Shown: positions 34,767 through 43,985 of the stretch, piece after piece
How positions within the stretch are numbered: the first letter of the stretch is position 1
How the letters are laid out: each line of letters begins with the position of its first letter
Origin: Ulvibacter algarum
GTDB taxonomy: Bacteria; Bacteroidota; Bacteroidia; Flavobacteriales; Flavobacteriaceae
NCBI GenBank assembly: GCA_947488905.1
Contig: CANLBJ010000008.1
Span: forward strand, 1-64,000
DNA length: 64,000 bases
Reading direction: 5' to 3'
Position numbers and translations under genes: made by a program
The notes under the pieces: generated by a model
Database searches by the model: none
Seen by the model: only the letters and a program-made list of their open reading frames with translations
Told to the model about the DNA's origin: nothing

Positions 34767-34836
34767 CCCTTCGACAAGCTCAAGGTGATAGAGATTATTA
34801 TTAAAATACAGCCAAGTCATGCTGAGCTTGTCAAAG
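34767..34836. repeat. Inverted pair of CTTCGACAAGCTCA-type repeats
   Basis: TTCGACAAGCTCA (34770-34782) is inverted as TGAGCTTGTCAAA (34823-34835). Each arm also has short internal symmetry (CCTT/AAGG, TGCT/AGCA). This word is common in intergenic repeats of Bacteroidota. It fills the gap between the UDG-like and yaaA genes. Confidence 0.6.
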
Positions 34837-34848
34837 CACAAATACCAA

Positions 34849-35610
34849 CTACCTAATAAAAACAGGCTCGTTTTCCTTCTCAGTGTGTTCTTCACTATAA
34901 CGATACTCATCACGATCAAAACCTAATACATCTTGAAGATTTTTAGCCTCTGTATCTATAAGATAACGCGCCATACTACCTCTTGCTTTTTTAGCAAAGA
35001 AAGATATGATTTTCAATTTTCCGTTTTTAAAGTCTTTAAACACTGGGCTAATAATTGGCACTTTTAGCAATTTTTTATTAATGACTTTAAAATATTCTTG
35101 ACTGGCTAAATTTACAAAAGTTTCATCATCTTGCAGCTCTTTGTTTAGAGCTTCTGTAACGGTGTCATCCCAAAATTGATATAGGTTTTCTGTTTTACCA
35201 ACTTTAAGTTTAGTGCCCATCTCGAGTCTGTAGGGTTGCATTAAATCTAAAGGCCTTAAAACTCCATACAGTCCAGAAAGTATACGCAAGGTATCTTGTA
35301 AAGTATCTACTTTTTCTTCTGAAATAGTATAAGCATCTAACCCTGTATAGACATCACCAGAAAAGGCATAAACTGCTGGTCTTGCATTACTCTTTGTAAA
35401 AGGAACGGTAAAATCTTTATAACGCTGGTAATTAAGTTCAGCTAGTTTATCACTAATATGCATTAACTCACCAATAGCCTTTTTAGATTTTTTTTCAAGC
35501 TTCGCGTTTAAGTTTTCTGCTTGTTCTAAAAACTGAGGTTGTGTACCTCGAGTAGTTGGTAATTTAGTTTCGTAATCAAGAGATTTTGCTGGAGATACTA
35601 CAATTTTCAT
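34849..35610 (-). CDS. yaaA: Peroxide stress protein YaaA
   Basis: 253 residues, a normal length for the YaaA/DUF328 family. In E. coli it lowers free iron during peroxide stress and binds DNA; activity here is inferred from family. Signature segments: [18 protein letters not shown] at the start, [44 protein letters not shown] and [18 protein letters not shown] minus-strand promoter lies 18 bases upstream. Monocistronic. Confidence 0.95.
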   Translation of the reverse strand: MKIVVSPAKSLDYETKLPTTRGTQPQFLEQAENLNAKLEKKSKKAIGELMHISDKLAELNYQRYKDFTVPFTKSNARPAVYAFSGDVYTGLDAYTISEEKVDTLQDTLRILSGLYGVLRPLDLMQPYRLEMGTKLKVGKTENLYQFWDDTVTEALNKELQDDETFVNLASQEYFKVINKKLLKVPIISPVFKDFKNGKLKIISFFAKKARGSMARYLIDTEAKNLQDVLGFDRDEYRYSEEHTEKENEPVFIR

Positions 35611-35627
35611 AAAAAATACATTTGTTT

Positions 35628-35635
35628 CAAATTTA
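35628..35635 (-). promoter_or_regulatory. yaaA promoter -7 element
   Basis: TAAATTTG on the minus strand (CAAATTTA at 35628-35635) matches TAnnTTTG and lies 18 bases before the yaaA ATG. Confidence 0.5.
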
Positions 35636-35799
35636 CTAAGATTTAAACATTCTCATAGTTTTTAGTCATCAGTTTTAAACCTGATTTAATAAATAATATT
35701 TATTCTTTTAACGTCTTGAATTAAAACATTAAGTTTTCATTAACATTTGAATTTCATTATAAAAGTAACTTTAAATGATAATTTTAAAACTAGCCAAAT

Positions 35800-37551
35800 A
35801 TGAAAACTAAAAAACTACTCGTTTTATGCCTTTCGGCATTATTTACCACAACTCTAATAGCACAAAAAAGCCTAGGTAAACAAGCAACCTTAAATGAAGA
35901 CGGAACCATTAGCGTTTCCGAAGTTGAAATACCGCAATCAAGAGTTTCTGGGCAAGGCGGTAATGTACTCTTCACCTTTGAAAGACCTGCAAATCCAGCT
36001 ATTAAAAACTCTAGAGGAGTAACCCTAGCAGATTTAAATGATGATGGGGTTGAAGAAATTATTTTTGGTATCAATACCACACTTTTTGCTTTAAATGGAG
36101 ATGGGACAATCTTTTTTGAAAAAGCAGTAGAAGGTCCTATTTTATTACCACCGTCTATAGCAGATTTAGATGACGATGGTTCACCAGAAATTATAATAAA
36201 TACCGGTTACCCAACTACTGTGGGTAGAGTTTATGTGAAAGACAGTAATGGTGACGACTTACCAGGATGGCCACTTAGCTTTAATGATAAATGGATGATT
36301 AATGCCCCGGCTATTGCAGATGTAGATGGTGATGGTACCCTAGATATTGTTACAGGTGAGCGTTTTGGGAGTACCCAAGGTTTTGTACACGCATTAAATA
36401 TAGACGGAACAGAGATTAACGAAAACTGGCCGGTAGAAGTTCCTGCGACACCTGCATTTACTCCATCCATAGGAGACATTGACAATGACGGTAGTAATGA
36501 TGTTGTGATTGCCGCATCTTCTGCAGGTATGTATGCTTTTAATAGTGACGGAACGATACTAGATGGTTTCCCTTTAGTAGAAACAGGCGTTAACTATTCT
36601 TATCAATCTCCTATGTTAGTTGACCTAGATGGTGACGAAACCCTAGAGATTGTAGGTGCAAATCACGGTGACAATGCTGCTTTTTATGTATTAAATCACG
36701 ATGCTACTTATGCCCCAGGATGGCCTATTGCATTAGGCGGATGGACCTATGCTCCTTCTACTGTTGCAGACCTTGATGATGATGGTACTTATGAGATATT
36801 TATGGGGGATAGAAACACAAGTAATGACACTACAGACTTACCTACCATATATGGCCTTACACCAGAAGGGACAAATATTGCTAACTTCCCTATTGAGAAA
36901 TATGGAGGTAATGAAGGAGTAATAACTATAGGAGATGTAAATGATGATGGTGTTTGGGATATTATTTTTTCTAGCATATTAACAGATGCAGATGGTTTTG
37001 GATACATTCATGCCTACTCTTCAGATGGTAGTGGTGAGATTGATGGTTTTCCACTAAGACCAGAAGGTTTTACTTTTTTAAATGGTGCAGTTTTAGGAGA
37101 TGTGGATAATGATGGCTTGATGGATCTTACTGCAAATTCTCACACGCTTACTTTTGGTGCTGGTGTAGATATGGGTATTGTAAACACATACAATCTAAAC
37201 ACTCCCTATGATGAGAGTAAGGTACTAAGCAATGGCTATAAAGGTAGCAACACACGTGATGGATTAATCTCTGAAGAGGTATTAAGTGTTACTCAATACT
37301 CAAACGCTAAAAAACTAACCATCTCTCCTAATCCTTCTAACGGAGTAATGAGCATCGTAGTTCCGGCAAATATTAAAAACGCTCAATTAAACGTGTATTC
37401 AATTGATGGTCGAATAATCTTAAATAAAACCATAGACACAGCTTCAAACCAGACGTTAAATTACAATTTAAAACAACTTACTAATGGCGTATATTTTGTT
37501 ACTGTAAAAGATGGAAAATCAAACTATTTAGGAAAATGGATTAAAGAATAA
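35800..37551 (+). CDS. FG-GAP/VCBS beta-propeller protein with T9SS tail
   Basis: 583 residues, exported. Signal peptide 1-22 (ending LIAQ). The body contains eight D-x-[DN]-x-D-G loops in evenly spaced repeats (LADLNDDGVEEIIFG; IADLDDDGSPEIIIN; IADVDGDGTLDIVTG; IGDIDNDGSNDVVIA; LVDLDGDETLEIVGA; VADLDDDGTYEIFMG; IGDVNDDGVWDIIFS; LGDVDNDGLMDLTAN), typical of integrin-like propellers that bind calcium. The C-terminus (about 510-583, SPNPSNGVMSIVV, NGVYFVTVKDGKS) is a type A T9SS sorting domain. Probably a surface adhesin or scaffold; the ligand is unknown. The start is supported by the signal peptide. Confidence 0.9.
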   Translation: MKTKKLLVLCLSALFTTTLIAQKSLGKQATLNEDGTISVSEVEIPQSRVSGQGGNVLFTFERPANPAIKNSRGVTLADLNDDGVEEIIFGINTTLFALNGDGTIFFEKAVEGPILLPPSIADLDDDGSPEIIINTGYPTTVGRVYVKDSNGDDLPGWPLSFNDKWMINAPAIADVDGDGTLDIVTGERFGSTQGFVHALNIDGTEINENWPVEVPATPAFTPSIGDIDNDGSNDVVIAASSAGMYAFNSDGTILDGFPLVETGVNYSYQSPMLVDLDGDETLEIVGANHGDNAAFYVLNHDATYAPGWPIALGGWTYAPSTVADLDDDGTYEIFMGDRNTSNDTTDLPTIYGLTPEGTNIANFPIEKYGGNEGVITIGDVNDDGVWDIIFSSILTDADGFGYIHAYSSDGSGEIDGFPLRPEGFTFLNGAVLGDVDNDGLMDLTANSHTLTFGAGVDMGIVNTYNLNTPYDESKVLSNGYKGSNTRDGLISEEVLSVTQYSNAKKLTISPNPSNGVMSIVVPANIKNAQLNVYSIDGRIILNKTIDTASNQTLNYNLKQLTNGVYFVTVKDGKSNYLGKWIKE

Positions 37552-37575
37552 TAATCCATTTTAAATCAATAAAAA

Positions 37576-37613
37576 AAAATCCCAAATCTGTCTAATAGCA
37601 GATTTGGGATTTT
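37576..37613. terminator. Bidirectional terminator between FG-GAP gene and rluD
   Basis: Perfect 15-base stem AAAATCCCAAATCTG / CAGATTTGGGATTTT with an eight-base loop, A-run on the left and T-run on the right. It serves both convergent genes. Confidence 0.85.
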
Positions 37614-37633
37614 CACTTATGTATTATTCTATT

Positions 37634-38683
37634 TTACTCAATCACATTCTTAGAGTAGCTACGCCATTTGTCAAGACAATCTTCAATGTCTTGCGGCACT
37701 TTGCTCTCAAAACGCATCATTTCTCCTGTTCTTGGATGCACAAAACCTAAAGTTCTGGCGTGTAGCGCTTGCCTAGGCAGTACTTTAAAACAATTATCTA
37801 CAAACTGCTTATACTTTGTAAAAGTGGTTCCTTTTAAGATTTTTTCACCACCATAACGTTCATCATTAAATAAGGTGTGACCTATAAATTTCATGTGTAC
37901 ACGTATCTGGTGTGTACGTCCTGTTTCTAGTCTACAACTTACTAAGGTTACATAGCCAAAACGCTCTAACACTTTAAAATGTGTCACCGCTGCCTTTCCT
38001 TTCTCTTCTGCATCTTCATCTAGAAACACAGTGTTTTGCAATCTGTTTTTAGGGTGACGCCCTATGTGACCTTCTATAGTACCTTCATCTTCTTCAACAT
38101 TTCCCCAAACTAAAGCAACATACTCACGTTCTGTGGTTTTGTCAAAAAACTGCTTAGCCAGATGCGTCATCGCCTCTTCTGTTTTTGCGACTACAAGTAA
38201 ACCACTAGTATCTTTATCTATACGGTGCACTAATCCTGGGCGATTACTTGTATTATTAGGAAGATTATCTATATGATAAATTAACGCATTAATTAACGTA
38301 CCGCTATAATTACCATGCCCTGGGTGAACGACCATACCAGGTTGCTTGTTCACAACTAGTAAATCATCATCTTCATAGACAACATCTATATCAATGTCTT
38401 CTGGAGTAAGAAGCATCTCGTATGGTGGATGCTCAAAAAGCACCGTCACAACATCATTTGCCTTTACCTTATAGTTAGACTTTACAATAACATCATTCAC
38501 AAAAATATTACCCTCTTTTGCAGCTTTCTGTATTTTGTTACGTGTAGCATTTTCTACACGATTCATTAAATACTTATCCACCCTTAAAGGCTGTTGCCCT
38601 TTATCTGCTACAAACCTAAAATGCTCATGAAGATCATCTTTCACTGCTGGTTCTGGACCTTCAAACTCTTTATTCTCCATCAT
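37634..38683 (-). CDS. rluD: RluA-family 23S rRNA pseudouridine synthase (RluD type)
   Basis: About 349 residues from the ATG at 38683 (a second ATG at 38680 and upstream in-frame codons to 38734 exist; this start keeps the overlap with the preceding gene small). N-terminal S4 domain (QPLRVDKYLMNRVENATRNK, then GNIFVNDVIVKSNYKVKAND) and catalytic domain with VVNKQPGMVVHPGHGN and the catalytic Asp in LVHRIDKDTSGLLVVAKT. TGRTHQIRVHM follows. RluD makes pseudouridines in helix 69 of 23S rRNA; the exact target here is inferred. It overlaps the PASTA gene by 14 bases and is in one operon with it. Confidence 0.93.
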   Translation of the reverse strand: MMENKEFEGPEPAVKDDLHEHFRFVADKGQQPLRVDKYLMNRVENATRNKIQKAAKEGNIFVNDVIVKSNYKVKANDVVTVLFEHPPYEMLLTPEDIDIDVVYEDDDLLVVNKQPGMVVHPGHGNYSGTLINALIYHIDNLPNNTSNRPGLVHRIDKDTSGLLVVAKTEEAMTHLAKQFFDKTTEREYVALVWGNVEEDEGTIEGHIGRHPKNRLQNTVFLDEDAEEKGKAAVTHFKVLERFGYVTLVSCRLETGRTHQIRVHMKFIGHTLFNDERYGGEKILKGTTFTKYKQFVDNCFKVLPRQALHARTLGFVHPRTGEMMRFESKVPQDIEDCLDKWRSYSKNVIE

Positions 38684-39266
38684 TGTTTCCTTCTGTATCG
38701 TTGTTTCCTGGTCTATAACTACCTGTCTTATCACCTACAATTAAATCTATCACTGCAGTTTTCTCAAGTTTAGTCCCTGGCTTTAATTTTTCTCCTTTAT
38801 AACGTAGCTCTAAGATGTTATCACTTATATCTTTTCTAGAAGTTACTTTTCCTATCTTAAAACCTGTAGCTAATAATGTAGGTTCTCCTTGTCTTTTAGT
38901 TATACCTACTACATTTGGCACCGCTATTTTTGAATAGCCAGATGGGTTAAGAGCTAAGTAAATCTTGCGATTTTCTTTTACAAACTTACCTGCCTTAGGC
39001 ACTTGTTCTATTACAGAGTAGCGCGGGTAATCTGGGTTGTAGTTAGCAGAGTCCATTACTTCATAACGCAAATCTGCATCATCAAGCATCTCTTCTACTT
39101 TGTCTAACTGCATTTTTGCAAGGTTAGGCACTTCTATAGTATCTCCATGATTTGTGGTGCTTTTAAGCCACAACATTAATAGAAATACTAAAATAACCAA
39201 CCCCACAATAGCAAACAATAACTGCTTGACAAAGGTCTTTGTAAAAAGGAATTTAAAAAAGTTCAT
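38670..39266 (-). CDS. Membrane-anchored PASTA-domain protein
   Basis: 198 residues: one membrane helix near the N-terminus (about 16-33, LLFAIVGLVILVFLLMLWL), then two to three PASTA-like repeats outside (IEVPNLAKMQLDKVEEMLDD; IAVPNVVGITKRQGEPTLLA). No kinase or penicillin-binding domain is attached. PASTA domains bind peptidoglycan fragments or beta-lactam-like ligands in other proteins. It is divergent from ddl (cell-wall precursor synthesis) and overlaps rluD; this pairing next to ddl fits a cell-wall role, which is inferred. Confidence 0.88.
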   Translation of the reverse strand: MNFFKFLFTKTFVKQLLFAIVGLVILVFLLMLWLKSTTNHGDTIEVPNLAKMQLDKVEEMLDDADLRYEVMDSANYNPDYPRYSVIEQVPKAGKFVKENRKIYLALNPSGYSKIAVPNVVGITKRQGEPTLLATGFKIGKVTSRKDISDNILELRYKGEKLKPGTKLEKTAVIDLIVGDKTGSYRPGNNDTEGNNDGE

Positions 39267-39285
39267 ACGTCACTGTATTAATGTG

Positions 39286-39293
39286 CAAATATA
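39286..39293 (-). promoter_or_regulatory. PASTA-rluD operon promoter
   Basis: TATATTTG on the minus strand (CAAATATA at 39286-39293), 19 bases before the PASTA gene ATG. Confidence 0.6.
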
Positions 39294-39327
39294 ACGGGCA
39301 ATTTACTATCTTTTTAAAGATAACGAC

Positions 39328-39335
39328 TATTTTTG
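39328..39335 (+). promoter_or_regulatory. ddl promoter -7 element
   Basis: TATTTTTG at 39328-39335. Its presence inside the upstream part of the open frame supports the later ATG (39383) as the ddl start. Confidence 0.5.
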
Positions 39336-39382
39336 TTAGCCTGCGTTTGCCTTTATCTATTAAACGTAGCAATTTTAAAAGT

Positions 39383-40366
39383 ATGCGAAATAATAAGAAA
39401 AATATTGCCGTGCTTATGGGCGGCTATTCTAGCGAAGTAAACATCTCTATTAACAGTGGTATGGTAGTCTGCGAAGCTTTAGATAAAAGCAAATACAATG
39501 TCTATCCTGTTCATATTTTAAAAGAAGGCTGGTTTTTTGTTTCTGAAACAGCTACTAAAACACCCATTGATAAAGGTGATTTTAGCATTAAAACAACAGA
39601 TGGCACCCTTATTCCAGATGCAGTTTTTAATACCGTACACGGTACACCCGGCGAAGATGGATATTTAGCAGCTTATTTTGAGCTTCTTGGCATCCCACAA
39701 ACGAGCACCGGTTTTTATGCAGCAGCACTTAGTTTTAACAAACGAGATTGTCTGTCTGTATTAAAAAACTTTGGTGTAAAATGCGCCAACTCTTATTTGC
39801 ACAATCAAGGCGAACCTATAGATGTGACGGCCGTGATAACAAAAGTGGGGCTCCCTTGCTTTGTAAAACCCAACCGTGCTGGTAGTAGCTACGGTGTTAG
39901 CAAAGTGAACACGATGGAAGATTTTGCCCCTGCCCTAGCGCACGCCTTTAAAGAAGACAAAGAGATCATTATAGAGACGGCACTCGTAGGCACAGAAGTA
40001 TCTGTAGGTACATATGCTCACCTCGGAAACGTGAAAGCCTTTAATCCTACAGAGATTGTAAGCGAAAATGACTTCTTTGACTATGAGGCTAAATATGAAG
40101 GAAAATCACAAGAAATAACACCTGCGCGCATTTCCGAAGAAGAAACATTACTCGTGCAAGACGAAGCAAAACGTATCTACACATTATTAAATATGAGAGG
40201 TATTTGCCGCTCAGATTTTATTATTCAAGATGGCGTACCGCACTTTATTGAAATAAACACTACTCCAGGATTAAGCACCGAAAGTATTATACCTAAACAA
40301 GTTAAAGATGCTGGGATGAATCTTACAGACTTTTTTGGGGAGTTGATAGAAGTGGTTTTAAAATAA
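39383..40366 (+). CDS. ddl: D-alanine--D-alanine ligase
   Basis: ATP-grasp enzyme that makes the D-Ala-D-Ala dipeptide for peptidoglycan. 327 residues from ATG 39383; the frame is open to 39281 but that region is promoter. Motifs: NIAVLMGGYSSEVNISINSG, NTVHGTPGEDGYLAAYFELL, PQTSTGFYAAALSFNKRD, CFVKPNRAGSSYGVSKV, RGICRSDFIIQDGVPHFIEI and NTTPGLSTESIIPKQ. Followed eight bases later by a helical protein of unknown function. Divergent from the PASTA-rluD operon. Confidence 0.96.
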   Translation: MRNNKKNIAVLMGGYSSEVNISINSGMVVCEALDKSKYNVYPVHILKEGWFFVSETATKTPIDKGDFSIKTTDGTLIPDAVFNTVHGTPGEDGYLAAYFELLGIPQTSTGFYAAALSFNKRDCLSVLKNFGVKCANSYLHNQGEPIDVTAVITKVGLPCFVKPNRAGSSYGVSKVNTMEDFAPALAHAFKEDKEIIIETALVGTEVSVGTYAHLGNVKAFNPTEIVSENDFFDYEAKYEGKSQEITPARISEEETLLVQDEAKRIYTLLNMRGICRSDFIIQDGVPHFIEINTTPGLSTESIIPKQVKDAGMNLTDFFGELIEVVLK

Positions 40367-40374
40367 AATCTAAA

Positions 40375-41103
40375 ATGCCCAAAGAAAAAATCTTAGAAGA
40401 AATAATTGAAGGATACAGAAATGCGATTTCTCATAGATATCAATATGATAAGATTGTTGCAGATTTTGACATCCCTGATTCTATTGATGAAGAGACTGTA
40501 AATAAATTGCGCTCTTTTTTTCTTAGTCACGTGTACCCAGAGTATAACAAACGGCAAGAACTTAATGAAGCGTTTGACAGTCTAGATGACTATATCAAGA
40601 ATCCACATAAATTAATTAGAATTGTACTCGATACCACTAGACTTGTTTTTAAATATGGTAGACATTTACCTAGAATTGCAAAAACAGGTCTCAACGCATT
40701 AAAAACTTTTAAAGTAGCCTCAAATTTTGAAGACAACCTAGTTACTGCAGCTTTAGATAATAACATTAAACCTCCTTATACTATAGAAAAGATAAATACA
40801 TTAATCACTCTTATACCACGCGAAGAGATTGATGGCTTTATGGAGAGCTCACAAACTTTATTTCAAATTTTACACGATCGCCCGCTCATAAAAAAAATTA
40901 CAGAAATTATTCAATATGTAATTAAAGTTATGAAAGAGAATCCAGATTCATATGAGGCGAGTCAAGTGAAAGGTCTTGAAATAGGATATAACATGATTTA
41001 TGAAGGAGATAAATTATTTAACGAACTCAACAAAGAAGACCAACAAAACCTAGTAGATTTTGTTTTAGAGATTGAAAAAGATAATTTGAATCAAATATTT
41101 TAA
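40375..41103 (+). CDS. Hypothetical all-helical protein after ddl
   Basis: 242 residues, no signal peptide, no membrane helix, rich in Ile, Asn, Glu and Lys, predicted all alpha-helical. I recognise no domain. Its ATG lies eight bases after the ddl stop, so the two are co-transcribed, and a terminator follows it. Conserved linkage to ddl in related genomes would be the best clue to function. Confidence 0.75.
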   Translation: MPKEKILEEIIEGYRNAISHRYQYDKIVADFDIPDSIDEETVNKLRSFFLSHVYPEYNKRQELNEAFDSLDDYIKNPHKLIRIVLDTTRLVFKYGRHLPRIAKTGLNALKTFKVASNFEDNLVTAALDNNIKPPYTIEKINTLITLIPREEIDGFMESSQTLFQILHDRPLIKKITEIIQYVIKVMKENPDSYEASQVKGLEIGYNMIYEGDKLFNELNKEDQQNLVDFVLEIEKDNLNQIF

Positions 41104-41125
41104 TCTGAAGTAAATTAAAAAAACA

Positions 41126-41160
41126 AAAAAGCCCTTGCTATAGTATAGCAAGGGATTTTT
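41126..41160. terminator. Bidirectional terminator after the ddl operon
   Basis: CCCTTGCTATA/GTATAGCAAGGG stem flanked by A6 on the left and T5 on the right. It serves the ddl operon and the convergent FKBP gene. Confidence 0.85.
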
Positions 41161-41179
41161 AAATTATATAAGAGATGTC

Positions 41180-41620
41180 TTATTTAATCTCTAAAACTTC
41201 TAGATCAAAAATAAGGTCTTTTCCTGCTAAAGGATGATTTGCATCTATCACAACAGTTTCTTCTTTAACCTCAACAATACGTAAATTCATTTCTTGACCG
41301 TCTGGTGTTTTAGAAACTAATCCCATACCAACTTCTGGCTCCATGTTTTGAGGAAGCTCTGCTTTTTGAACTTCTTGCTTTAAGTCTTCTCTCACTTCTC
41401 CATAAGCCTCTGCTTTAGGAATTGTAATAGTTTTTTTTTCATTTAACTTCATATCAATTAAACCCTTTTCAAAACCAGGTATTAATTGTCCTTGTCCTAA
41501 AGTAAACTCTACCGGCTCTCTTCCTTCTCCTTCAGAAGAATCAAAAATTTGTCCGTCAGATAATTTACCTGTGTAATTTACTTTAACTGTATTGTTTTCT
41601 TTTACTTGCATTCTACTCAC
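41180..41620 (-). CDS. SlyD-like FKBP peptidyl-prolyl isomerase
   Basis: 146 residues, cytoplasmic (no signal). FKBP part: VKVNYTGKLSDGQIFDSSEG and FTLGQGQLIPGFEKGLIDMK; the inserted flap (IPKAEAYGEVREDLKQEVQK through NMEPEVGMGL) and VIDANHPLAGKDLIFDLEVL are typical of SlyD. The metal-binding His/Cys-rich tail of E. coli SlyD is absent, as in many short homologues. It assists protein folding; specific clients are unknown. ATG at 41620; a second ATG three codons in is possible. Confidence 0.93.
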   Translation of the reverse strand: MSRMQVKENNTVKVNYTGKLSDGQIFDSSEGEGREPVEFTLGQGQLIPGFEKGLIDMKLNEKKTITIPKAEAYGEVREDLKQEVQKAELPQNMEPEVGMGLVSKTPDGQEMNLRIVEVKEETVVIDANHPLAGKDLIFDLEVLEIK

Positions 41621-41917
41621 TTTTTAATGTTAAAAATGTTCTTCGCATAATTTTTACGCAGCAAACATTTTATTTTAAACTTATGTTCTTGCTTTGTGCC
41701 AAAACCACGCCAAAATAATATAATACAAATTCCCTAAATTAAAATCCATTAAACAATCTCCTCAAGTTTGTAAACACCTACTTCTAGTAGCTTTTTAAAA
41801 CAATTTCATTATAATATATAATCGGTAATTATGTCAGTTACTCTAAAAGAGGTAAATTGATCATAGCTATTATAAAAGAGTATTCTTATACTTTTCTTAG
41901 AGTTAACATTTATAAAA

Positions 41918-42955
41918 ATGAAAAACAGACTTCTTTTAATTGTACTCCTTTGCTTTTCTCATTTTATAATGAGTGCACAAAAGAAAGCAGATAATCCCGT
42001 GCTTACATTTGAGAAATTATGGAGCGAATTTAATGATCGCTATGCTAATTTTGAGTTGAAGCAAGTAGACTGGAATGACACCTATAAGAAGTACAGACCA
42101 CAAATAACAGAGCACACCACTCAAAAAGAACTTTTTACTATAAGCTGCTCTATGCTAAGAGAATTACAGGATGGTCACGTGAGACTAGATGGTGAGATTG
42201 ATAGCAAAGAATTTTTTTGTGGTGTAGGCAATCCCTTTCATATAATTGAAGAATTTGGTTCTTTTGATAATTTACGCAGCGTAGTTGATACTGCTTTAAA
42301 TGATACCGGATTTACAGATTTACAGCATACAAAAGAAGATGCTTTAATCCAGTACTCCACCTCTACAGATTACGGTTATTTGCGTATTGATGACATGGAA
42401 TGGTATGCCATTGGTGAGGTTAAAAAATCTATGACAACAGCTATTGAAGCTTTTAAAAATAAGAAAGGTGTTATTATTGATGTTCGGTTTAATGGAGGTG
42501 GATCTGATAAAGTTTCTTATAAAATTGCTGGACGTTTTACAGATAAAGAACGATTAGGGCATTACAAAAAGACAAGAATTAAAGGCACCCAAGACTTCAC
42601 AGACTTAGACGCTTGGCATCTAAAACCGAAAGGCTGTACACAATTTACAAAACCTATAATCATTTTAACAAGCGATTGGTCTGCAAGTGCTACGGAAATA
42701 TTCTTGCTTGCCATGAAAGAGTTACCGTACGTTACCCAGATAGGAAACACCACAGAAGGTATCTTTTCAGATATGTATCCGTTTAGACTACCTAATGGAT
42801 GGATAGCCACACTCTCTAACCAACAGTACTTTTCCGCAGCAATGAAAAATTATGAAGGAATAGGTATTAAACCTGATATTGAAATCTTAAATTATAAGAA
42901 GGATGAGACAGATCTTGTGTTGTTAAAAGCGCTTGAGATGCTGGGCGAGAAATGA
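41918..42955 (+). CDS. S41-family periplasmic peptidase
   Basis: 345 residues with a signal peptide (about 1-21, ending SAQ). The C-terminal tail-specific protease domain has YLRIDDMEW, GVIIDVRFNGGGSD, and the Ser nucleophile in ILTSDWSASATEIFLLAM (SASATE). There is no PDZ domain between the N-terminal helical part (RELQDGHVRL) and the core. Such short S41 proteins are common in Bacteroidota, and the substrate is unknown. The 297-base gap upstream shows no clear promoter. Confidence 0.88.
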   Translation: MKNRLLLIVLLCFSHFIMSAQKKADNPVLTFEKLWSEFNDRYANFELKQVDWNDTYKKYRPQITEHTTQKELFTISCSMLRELQDGHVRLDGEIDSKEFFCGVGNPFHIIEEFGSFDNLRSVVDTALNDTGFTDLQHTKEDALIQYSTSTDYGYLRIDDMEWYAIGEVKKSMTTAIEAFKNKKGVIIDVRFNGGGSDKVSYKIAGRFTDKERLGHYKKTRIKGTQDFTDLDAWHLKPKGCTQFTKPIIILTSDWSASATEIFLLAMKELPYVTQIGNTTEGIFSDMYPFRLPNGWIATLSNQQYFSAAMKNYEGIGIKPDIEILNYKKDETDLVLLKALEMLGEK

Positions 42956-43043
42956 GTTTACTCCAGTGTATTTGCAATTACTCAATTCAAATTTCTTTTT
43001 CTTACATTAGTAATCATAGAACAGAAACGTATATATTAATAAA

Positions 43044-43337
43044 ATGGCGCACGGTAGTCTATCACAATTTAAAGCAGATCTAGCTCGTAAAAAAGCGCGT
43101 GAATATCAACGCAATAATAAGTTTAACAATTATGGTAAAACAGATACCCGTGTAAGAGAAAAAACAGAGTATAATTTTCCTAAATTATCTGAATCAGTAT
43201 TAGAAGAAGTTCAGCATGAAATTCGTGAAAAATTAAAAACTCAAAGAAGAAAACAACTTCTAATCATTGCATCGCTATTCACATTATTTATCATATTAAT
43301 AGCACTATTTTTCTGGTATTTAGCTACATCTAGATAA
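43044..43337 (+). CDS. Small basic single-pass membrane protein
   Basis: 97 residues: a strongly basic N-terminal two thirds (SLSQFKADLARKKAREYQRN) and one C-terminal membrane helix (about 72-94, LLIIASLFTLFIILIALFFW), so a tail-anchored topology with the basic part in the cytoplasm. Family not recognised. It lies seven bases before the DUF998 gene, forming an operon with it and probably with the acetyltransferase. Confidence 0.7.
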   Translation: MAHGSLSQFKADLARKKAREYQRNNKFNNYGKTDTRVREKTEYNFPKLSESVLEEVQHEIREKLKTQRRKQLLIIASLFTLFIILIALFFWYLATSR

Positions 43338-43344
43338 ACTAACA

Positions 43345-43983
43345 ATGAGCAACAAATTACTTTTTACAATAGGAATACTTGGTGTTACGCTATTTGCGGT
43401 AGCATCTATCTTAGGTGGTTTTCAGTCTGAGAGCTATAACCATGTAACACAATACATTAGTGAATCTATGGCTATAGATACCCCTTACGGTAAATTGTTA
43501 CGGTATGTAGGTTATCTTCCTGCAGGTGTTTTACTAACTGTTTTTAGTTTTTTAGGATACAAGAAACTCCCTAAATCTAGCCTGGTAAAAATAGGATTTT
43601 GGGGAGTGGGTATTTTTTACGGTTTTTCAACAATAATTGTTGGATTATTCCCCTGTGATGCTGGCTGTAATAAAGCGTTAATAGACCCAAGTATCTCGCA
43701 AATTATTCATAATTTTTCTGGAATGCTAACCTATTTATTTATGCCTACTTGTATGATACTTATAGGTGTGGGGTTACTCAAATTTAAAAAATACAGAACA
43801 CTCTCGCTACTAGGAATTATAAGCGGTTTACTCAGTTTTATTTTTATAGGTTTACTCTCTGACCCTTCAACAAACTATGCAGGATTATTTCAGCGAGTAA
43901 TTGAGGTGACATTTATTATCTGGATTATCGCTTGTGCTATATACATAAAACGCGGTATTGAAACTGAAGACAAAATAAATTAA
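43345..43983 (+). CDS. DUF998 membrane protein
   Basis: 212 residues with about six membrane helices. The DUF998 pattern is visible: FGGFQSESYNHVTQYISE-like GGFQSESYNHVTQYISESM between helices 1 and 2, then FPCDAGC after helix 3 and HNFSGMLTYLF. Function of the family is unknown. It is two bases upstream of the GNAT acetyltransferase start and seven bases downstream of a small membrane protein. Confidence 0.85.
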   Translation: MSNKLLFTIGILGVTLFAVASILGGFQSESYNHVTQYISESMAIDTPYGKLLRYVGYLPAGVLLTVFSFLGYKKLPKSSLVKIGFWGVGIFYGFSTIIVGLFPCDAGCNKALIDPSISQIIHNFSGMLTYLFMPTCMILIGVGLLKFKKYRTLSLLGIISGLLSFIFIGLLSDPSTNYAGLFQRVIEVTFIIWIIACAIYIKRGIETEDKIN

Positions 43984-43985
43984 AA

